In this document: in pieces, positions 58,231 through 64,000 of the stretch
How positions within the stretch are numbered: the first letter of the stretch is position 1
Layout: every line of letters starts with the position of its first letter
Program-made: the position numbers and the translations under genes
The notes under the pieces: model-generated
What the model was told of the DNA's origin: nothing
Seen by the model: only the letters and a program-made list of their open reading frames with translations
Database searches by the model: none
Origin: Diphasiastrum complanatum
Taxonomy: Eukaryota; Streptophyta; Lycopodiopsida; Lycopodiales; Lycopodiaceae
Assembly (NCBI GenBank): GCA_029204225.1
Contig: CM055100.1
Coordinates: forward strand, 8,570,713-8,634,712
Reading direction: 5' to 3'
Length of the DNA: 64,000 bases

Positions 58231-58952
58231 CTGACGGAGGACCACTGAATCCACTACCAATGGTTGTCAGGAGGTCTCCTCGTTAATAAATACCAAAGTA
58301 CAATGGGTAGTCTGATCCCATCAAATTTCTCCAGATCTTCTTTGAATCATGTAGGGTTTATGACGAAGTCTTTCCACAAGATAAACTTCAGTTATTCCCT
58401 ATGGCCTTAACTGGAGCTGCTAAAGATTGGTTTAATACCCAAGAGGAAGCAGAACGTCAAGATTGGGAAGTGGTCAAAGCTGCTCTCATTACGAGATTTA
58501 AGCCTAGAAAATTTATGAAATATCCCTTTCTCCTTTTAAGTAAAATTAAAATGGGAAAGAGAGAAGCAGTAAGAGATTATATTGAACGAGTTAAACACCT
58601 CAGATTTGAGTGTGATCCCGAACTAATCAACAAGGATGCTTTGATTATGTGGTTTTTAGTAGGTCTACCTAAAAGGATTAGACGCGAGCTAAAGCGCCAT
58701 AATGAATACGCTACAATACAAAGCGTTATGGACGATGCAATTTGTGAGGAGGATGAAGATTCTGATGACGAACCAAATGTTGGAATGCTACCTTATACGA
58801 CAGGGCAAATCATGACAACATCCACCACCATTGCATCAACAAATATCAATGCAACTGTAGAGAAGATGACAGCTGGAAAAAATGCAGTCCCAATTCAACG
58901 AAATGCTGAAAGTCTTGAAAGAATTCCATGGGAAAGTAAACAAAGAACCTGA
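58231..58952 (+). pseudogene. Element F gag
   Basis: The start codon region is mutated. An open frame from 58401 reads MALTGAAKDWFNTQEEAERQ, DWEVVKAALITRFKPRKFMK, KMGKREAVRDYIERVKHLRF, FLVGLPKRIRRELKRHNEYA and an acidic AICEEDEDSDDEPNV. It is closely similar to the element D gag (34271). The first 170 bases (58231-58400) contain stops. A Cys pair (VWCSICV, about 58990) marks the possible nucleocapsid motif. Confidence 0.82.
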
Positions 58953-59356
58953 AAAGTTTGCAAAGACTTTTCCTAGTTGGAAAAATGTCTGGTGTTCAAT
59001 TTGTGTAGTCCATCCACAATAGGGACCAGACCGTTGTTTCAAAGGCCCATCAGCGTTGAGGACCAAATCAAAAGCTTTTTGCAGTAACACCCCCATGAGT
59101 CCTCGCGTGGTGGTTGGGTCATGAAGTTCAAAACCTCCAAGATTGAGGCCGGGAAAGAAATAGACAAGCTACCAGCTTTGGAAGAGTAACTGACCTGGAG
59201 GCTTACGGACTTTGAGAAAACTCTTGATTCTATAAGGAGTTATGTTGCAAGTCCTTGCGAACTACGATTGGAGTTGTGCTATGTGTCAATGCCACGTCGT
59301 AATAAGTGGAAAGATCTAGGGGTAGCCATGGATAAAATCGTGGTCCATACACCAAA

Positions 59357-59734
59357 TTGGCCAATTATCCACCAGCCTTTCAATTGGACAATTTTAGTGG
59401 ATTTCCACAGAGCACTATAAGCATACTCGACTGCATGTTCTCTCCTGATCTGACCATTAGGCAATCGGTGCCTTTTGCAAAAGACTTGACCTTGTTGGCG
59501 TCCATTGCTACTCGATCGGATGATTGCCTTTCTACGTTGGCATTCAATCCAAGTAAACCAATGGCGTCTGACAACATTAAAGATCAGCTGCCCATAACAA
59601 GATTGTACTTTCGTGTCGTGATTATGGGTGGTTCCTGGGGGGAATCCAGATTTACAACCTGGACACCGTCAAAATGGATCACCGGAGCTCATAAGTGCTT
59701 TTTATCGCACAATTTGGATTTCAGCACTGCCTGA
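59357..59734 (+). pseudogene. Unidentified 125-aa frame between gag and 3' LTR of element F
   Basis: Starts MANYPPAFQLDNFSGFPQST and ends ITGAHKCFLSHNLDFSTA. No domain was recognised. Sequence on both sides has stops, so it may be a decayed part of element F's second ORF or a chance frame. Confidence 0.25.
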
Positions 59735-59912
59735 CTCAACTTCATGGAGAAGGTGCAACATTATTTGATCAAAGTTTGTCGACGTGAGGCTAATCAAAGC
59801 CCGAAATAAATAATCTCGCAAGGTGTCATGGGACCGCCACCAGTTTTGGTGGGGGATACTGTTGGAGGGCTTGCGGATCCCAAGTCAACACTACCCCAAG
59901 TTAATAAGTGAG

Positions 59913-60116
<204 letters not shown>

Positions 60117-60120
60117 CATC

Positions 60121-60728
60121 TGTAGTGGGTTTATTTCCTATCCTATCCCCAACCCAAGATCCAAGCACTCAAGCATCAAGGAGATGAAGTTAGTTGTCAC
60201 GTGTAGGTTCAATCCTGTGAGAGCGATAACATATCTCAACATTCAGCATGTATGGAAGATCCACATCTAACTCTAACATCCATTAACACCAAGCATTAAC
60301 ACCACATCCATTAACTCTAAGATTGACCATGATAATAGCTAACTCTTTTTCTCTCTCCCTTTCTCTCTCACCAAAAGCTTAAGAAAAATAAATTCCAACA
60401 ATATTCAAATCCAACGAATAGCAAATACAACAAAGCATGAGAGATGGAGGAATAGAGTTAGAGAGCAAGGACATTCACAAGTCCATTCCATAAGAGAACC
60501 AATCTACTTGTACTGAAATGAAGATTTGAACATGATGAGCAACTCGAGTTTGTCCCTACTTATAGCAGAGAGGAGGGCCGTGGCCTCAAAATTCTATTGG
60601 CCCATTTCTACCTCCCTGACTATTCAAATTAAAAAAAGAGTGGGGACCCATTCAGTAATTGGAGGGAACCAATTTGAAGTTGAAACTTGGTGGGAATCCC
60701 TATTTTATTCACTAACTTGACATTTAGA
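60121..60728 (-). repeat. Truncated LTR of the element E/F family
   Basis: Matches 27465-28050 in the same orientation, from TGTAGTGGGTTT to TTGACATTTAG, with small indels. It lacks the other LTR end and the primer site. Confidence 0.8.
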
Positions 60729-61704
60729 TGAATGAGTTGATGGAGATTGTTGCAGGTGTGGAGGAGAGGCCTCAAGCATCCCAAGATCAAGTGAGGTATG
60801 AATCTTTGAAGAAGCTTTATGAATCCAAGTCTACATCAAGAGTGCTTACTCTTAGGAGGCAAATCTTTCAAAGTTTGCAAAAGAAGGAAGAGAGTACTCA
60901 TGCTTTTGTTTTGAGGGTTAAAGCATTTAATGATGAGCTAGCATGCATTGATGAGAGCATTAAGGAGGTAGAACTTGTTCAAGTTATACTTGATGGCTTG
61001 TTGGATGATCATGCTAACCTTGTTCAAAGCTTTTCTATTCAAAAACTTTGCCAAGCATTGTGGATTTGCAAGAGATTTTGGTGAAGGATGAGTTTAGGCT
61101 TCAAGCAAGAGGTGGATCTACATCAACATCTCAATATGAAGAGGAGGCTATGTTCATGAAAGGCAAGTTCAAGGGTAAAGGCAAAGGCAAAGGCAAGTGG
61201 TCAAAAAGTCAAGATAAAGGTGAGCCTTCCTCTTGCGTTAGTAAGAAGAAAGATAGGTCAGATTTAAAATGCTTCTATTGTGGAATCAAAGGGCATTTTG
61301 CTAATGAATGTTTGAAGAAGCAAAGAGATGAAGGTAGCAAGCAAATCAACTTTACTACTAATGATGAGGATCTAGGTGGTTGTGATTCTATTTTGATGTG
61401 TTCTTCAAGTCCAATATCAAGTGAAGGTGACAAAGAGTCATCGGGGATTGATAGTGGATCTAGTTCACACATGACTAGTCACAAGGAGTTCTTTACTTCT
61501 TTGGTCAATTATGATGGAGCCAAGAAAGTGATACACATGGCCAATGGAAATGAGTGTGTAATTGAAGGTATTGGTTCAATTTCTATTTGTCTTTCTACTA
61601 ATAGAAAAGCAAGACTTGATGGTAATCTTTACATTCCTTCACTTTCAAAGAATTTGTTAAGTGTTGGTCAAATGATAGAGAAAGGATACATGGTAAATTT
61701 CTAA
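60728..61704 (+). pseudogene. Copia element 4 fragment: gag and protease
   Basis: The gag core has MNELMEIVAGVEERPQASQD, ESLKKLYESKSTSRVLTLRR and KKEESTHAFVLRVKAFNDEL. After a frame change at about 61050 come a GKGKGKGKWSK linker, zinc knuckle CFYCGIKGHFANEC (complete) and protease GIDSGSSSHMTSHKEFFTSL. It ends with SLSKNLLSVGQMIEKGYMVN. It is the same lineage as copia 1. The gag N-terminus is missing, and everything after protease is lost at 61704. Confidence 0.82.
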
Positions 61705-63279
61705 TGGAAGACTAGGTGGCTCTTCTTATGTAAGGAGGTATTCATGTAGAGGAATTTGAGAAGAGCCCGAAGCATATAATGAAGGATGGTAAGCAATCAT
61801 GTTTGAAAAAGAGAGGGATAGAATTAAGTTATTAGTTAAATCCTCTTTAGGAGAATCTTCCAAGAAGAGATCCCCACCCATGAGTGCTCCTTCGAAAGAG
61901 TCTTGTAGTGTCTAATGGTGAACACAAGAGGTAATGTCATCGTTTCTCGCCTTTGAGATTTAGTTGCTTTATATTTTGGAAAAGATTTCGTGATGGATTG
62001 GTCTACCCAATCCATACAAGACAAAAACAAGATTATTGATATGCTATACAAAGAATGTTAGTAATCTAATGCTTTCTCTCATACTTGGGCTTATTATATT
62101 ATGTGTCTTTGGATTAGAAATATGAAGAGATGCAACAGCCCAACAATCTTGTAAACCTTGATTTGTGCTCCAAATGAGATTGGAAAAACATGAATTGCTC
62201 CAAAACGATCCCACCCAAATTAAGTAGCAAAGAATGGTTGTCACCCAAAAACAATTGAGGTATGGGCAAGTTTTTTTAGGATCGGGAGAAAAGAGCACCT
62301 TAAACTATATTTGTTTTTGCTTGCAATTGATAATAACTTCTATCATTTGACTCATCATTATTCTCTAATGCATGTAGCTTGCTAATTTTGGCGGCCACAA
62401 GACAAAAGGACAATATAGATAGGAGAACAAGTCAGGCTATCAAGGCCTAAAAGCTTGAGTGGTGTCACAAGGGGTCAACCCAATAATAAGCTTTTCCAAT
62501 TGTTTTGTTCTTATTCTACTAAAATGTATATAATGTTAAATTTGAAATGTTTACTAATAGTACAAGGCCTTGAGGAATGCCTTGATGGAGGTGGAATTAC
62601 TTATTGCACCTTCTTGATGACCATAATATTGTTGGCCTTATCAATTACTATATTAATTTTTTCCTACTATTCCATGTTGCAACTACGTGGATGTGAATGC
62701 AATGTGAATGTGGAAATGAATGGAAAGTAAAAATAGTACTTGAGATGATTGTAAAGGTAGCACAATGTAAAAGAGATGAATGTAAAAATAGCATAAGAGA
62801 TTAATGTAAAGATATCACAATAGATTTACCTCTAAATGTGAATGTTTTGTCTATTGATTTCCATTGTTTTGCATGCATGCCCATTGTCAATGATATTTCC
62901 GTTGTGAGTGCTATCTCCACTCTTTTATTTTCATCTAAATTACAAAGAACAAAGACATAGAATCAATAGTAAAAGATATCAACTAATAGTAGTAGGAAAG
63001 AAAGCTTATTTATTAATAGCAATATTAGTAACAATGAAAATAGTAAAAAGATGTAATTTTACATATAACAACAACAACAAAGTCATAGATACCAATAACA
63101 AGGACATCAATAGTCAATATCTATTTTCATCATGCACTTCACAATCTCGCTTTCTCTCTATTTCTTCTCCCAGACAAACAAAAGGTCTCTAGAATAGAAA
63201 AATAACGAGCTAGAACCAAAAAGTGGAGGGAAGCATTTTTGATATGCATGCCAATCTACTTTTATCAATGAAAACAAAT
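61705..63279. other. Stretch without recognised gene
   Basis: AT-rich. Short repeated words (GAATGTAAAAATAGCA, about 62700-62820) are present. No coding feature was identified. Confidence 0.4.
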
Positions 63280-63680
63280 TTGGTGTAGATTATCCACACA
63301 AAAAGTTGACAGGTTAGCAGAATCCTCAAACAAGATCATCTGTCCCATTCTGACCAAAATAATTGAAGCTAGCAGAAACGATCTAAAAAAGTCCATGCAT
63401 GGATAACCATGTTGTATACATGTAGTATCAACAAAGCTTCCTATCCATTTTTACTTGATTTCTACTATGACACAGATAATCCATGCATGGATTATCCATG
63501 CCAATTTTGAAACCAACGATAGTCCTTTAGACCACAAGTGCTAGGCCAAAATATTTATGGCGTGGATAGTCCATGTATTGATTATCCACATATATTTAAA
63601 ATTTTGAAAATGTCATTGGAGTGGAGCTATTGAAAGAAAGTTTGTTTGCATGGATAATCCACAAAAAAATATCCACAACT
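63280..63680. repeat. GGATTATCC/GGATAATCC motif block
   Basis: Both orientations of a TGGATAATCCA-like word recur at about 63285, 63392, 63474, 63490, 63565, 63580, 63650 and 63668, often joined to CCATGCATGG. One copy forms the palindrome ATAATCCATGCATGGATTAT (from 63476). Confidence 0.7.
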
Positions 63681-64000
63681 ATATCCAAATAAATCCATGG
63701 TTGTAACCTCACTAGCAATTCTTGGTCTACTGCATGCTGCCTCTTTGTACACATGTGGATATATTCGTGAATTCTTATTTTTGCATGCATTCTAAAAATA
63801 TGAATCCAATCTAGGGGTATGTGTAGAATTGGATTTTGATTTATATCGAGCTTATGTCAATTAGGTTTGAGGCATTGATTAAAAATCAAAGTTCTATGGC
63901 TTTCTTCTATTTAATGCTTGCAAAATAACACACATTCTTAGCATTTACACTCAAAGCAGAATCGTACATGGATTAGAGAGTTTTCAAAACTGTTGCAAGG

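Larger units (their letters stand above)
56981..59912 (+). mobile_element. Gypsy element F: leader, gag and start of 3' LTR
   Basis: Leader 56981-58230 is homologous to the leader of element E. It is followed by gag (58231-58952), about 900 bp of decayed sequence, and a 3' LTR starting TGTTGGAGGG at 59870 behind GGTGGGGGATAC (polypurine-like). The LTR runs into a long GA array after about 43 bp. There is no 5' LTR or recognisable pol. Confidence 0.72.

Overview
This is a nuclear chromosome segment from a land plant with a large, transposon-rich genome. Two spliced genes of plant families are present, with GT-AG introns. They sit among Ty1/copia and Ty3/gypsy (chromodomain) retrotransposons, LINEs, a CACTA transposon remnant, a tRNA-derived SINE and long (GA)n arrays. 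The very large TE-filled introns and the LINE and chromovirus types fit a fern, another non-seed vascular plant or a conifer; my preference for a fern is only an inference. No prokaryotic, organellar or viral genome features were seen.

Left part (1-23400). A degraded LINE tail lies at 1-540. The 3' half of a Tm-1-like gene (UPF0261 plus TIM-barrel 'PEP hydrolase' domain) follows on the + strand. Its six visible exons (4317-4532, 4873-5062, 13392-13639, 13838-14016, 22846-23099, 23249-23400) keep one frame of 412 codons plus a stop. Intron 2 (8.3 kb) holds an internally deleted chromovirus flanked by a CAATC target duplication, a cluster of foreign LTR pieces inside that chromovirus's damaged 3' end, and a foldback element with a GATTTCACA minisatellite. 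A second copy of the foldback element lies upstream of the first visible exon. Intron 4 (8.8 kb) holds a LINE, a second deleted chromovirus and a second LINE fragment.

Middle (23400-46900). This part is almost wholly nested mobile DNA: a duplicated LINE endonuclease fragment carrying a SINE-like insert with a perfect 16-bp target duplication; gypsy elements of one gag family primed by tRNA-Asp-like sites; a miniature copia element inside a gypsy leader; a nearly full-length copia element (37539-43696, 682-bp LTRs, AAGGA duplication) inside an older copia pol; and a CACTA fragment.

Right part (46900-64000). A palindrome-rich block and a gypsy RT scrap precede the only complete host gene, a four-exon xyloglucan endotransglucosylase/hydrolase (50570-51809). 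Copia and gypsy fragments, a 199-bp GA array and a block of ATGGATTATCC motifs follow.

The least ordinary signal is a set of non-coding blocks in which one short motif recurs many times in both orientations. The motif is GCGAGAGTT in one gypsy leader, GCGAAGGTT in two others, and TGCCACGC or GGATTATCC in blocks with no clear owner. No new biological system is proven here.
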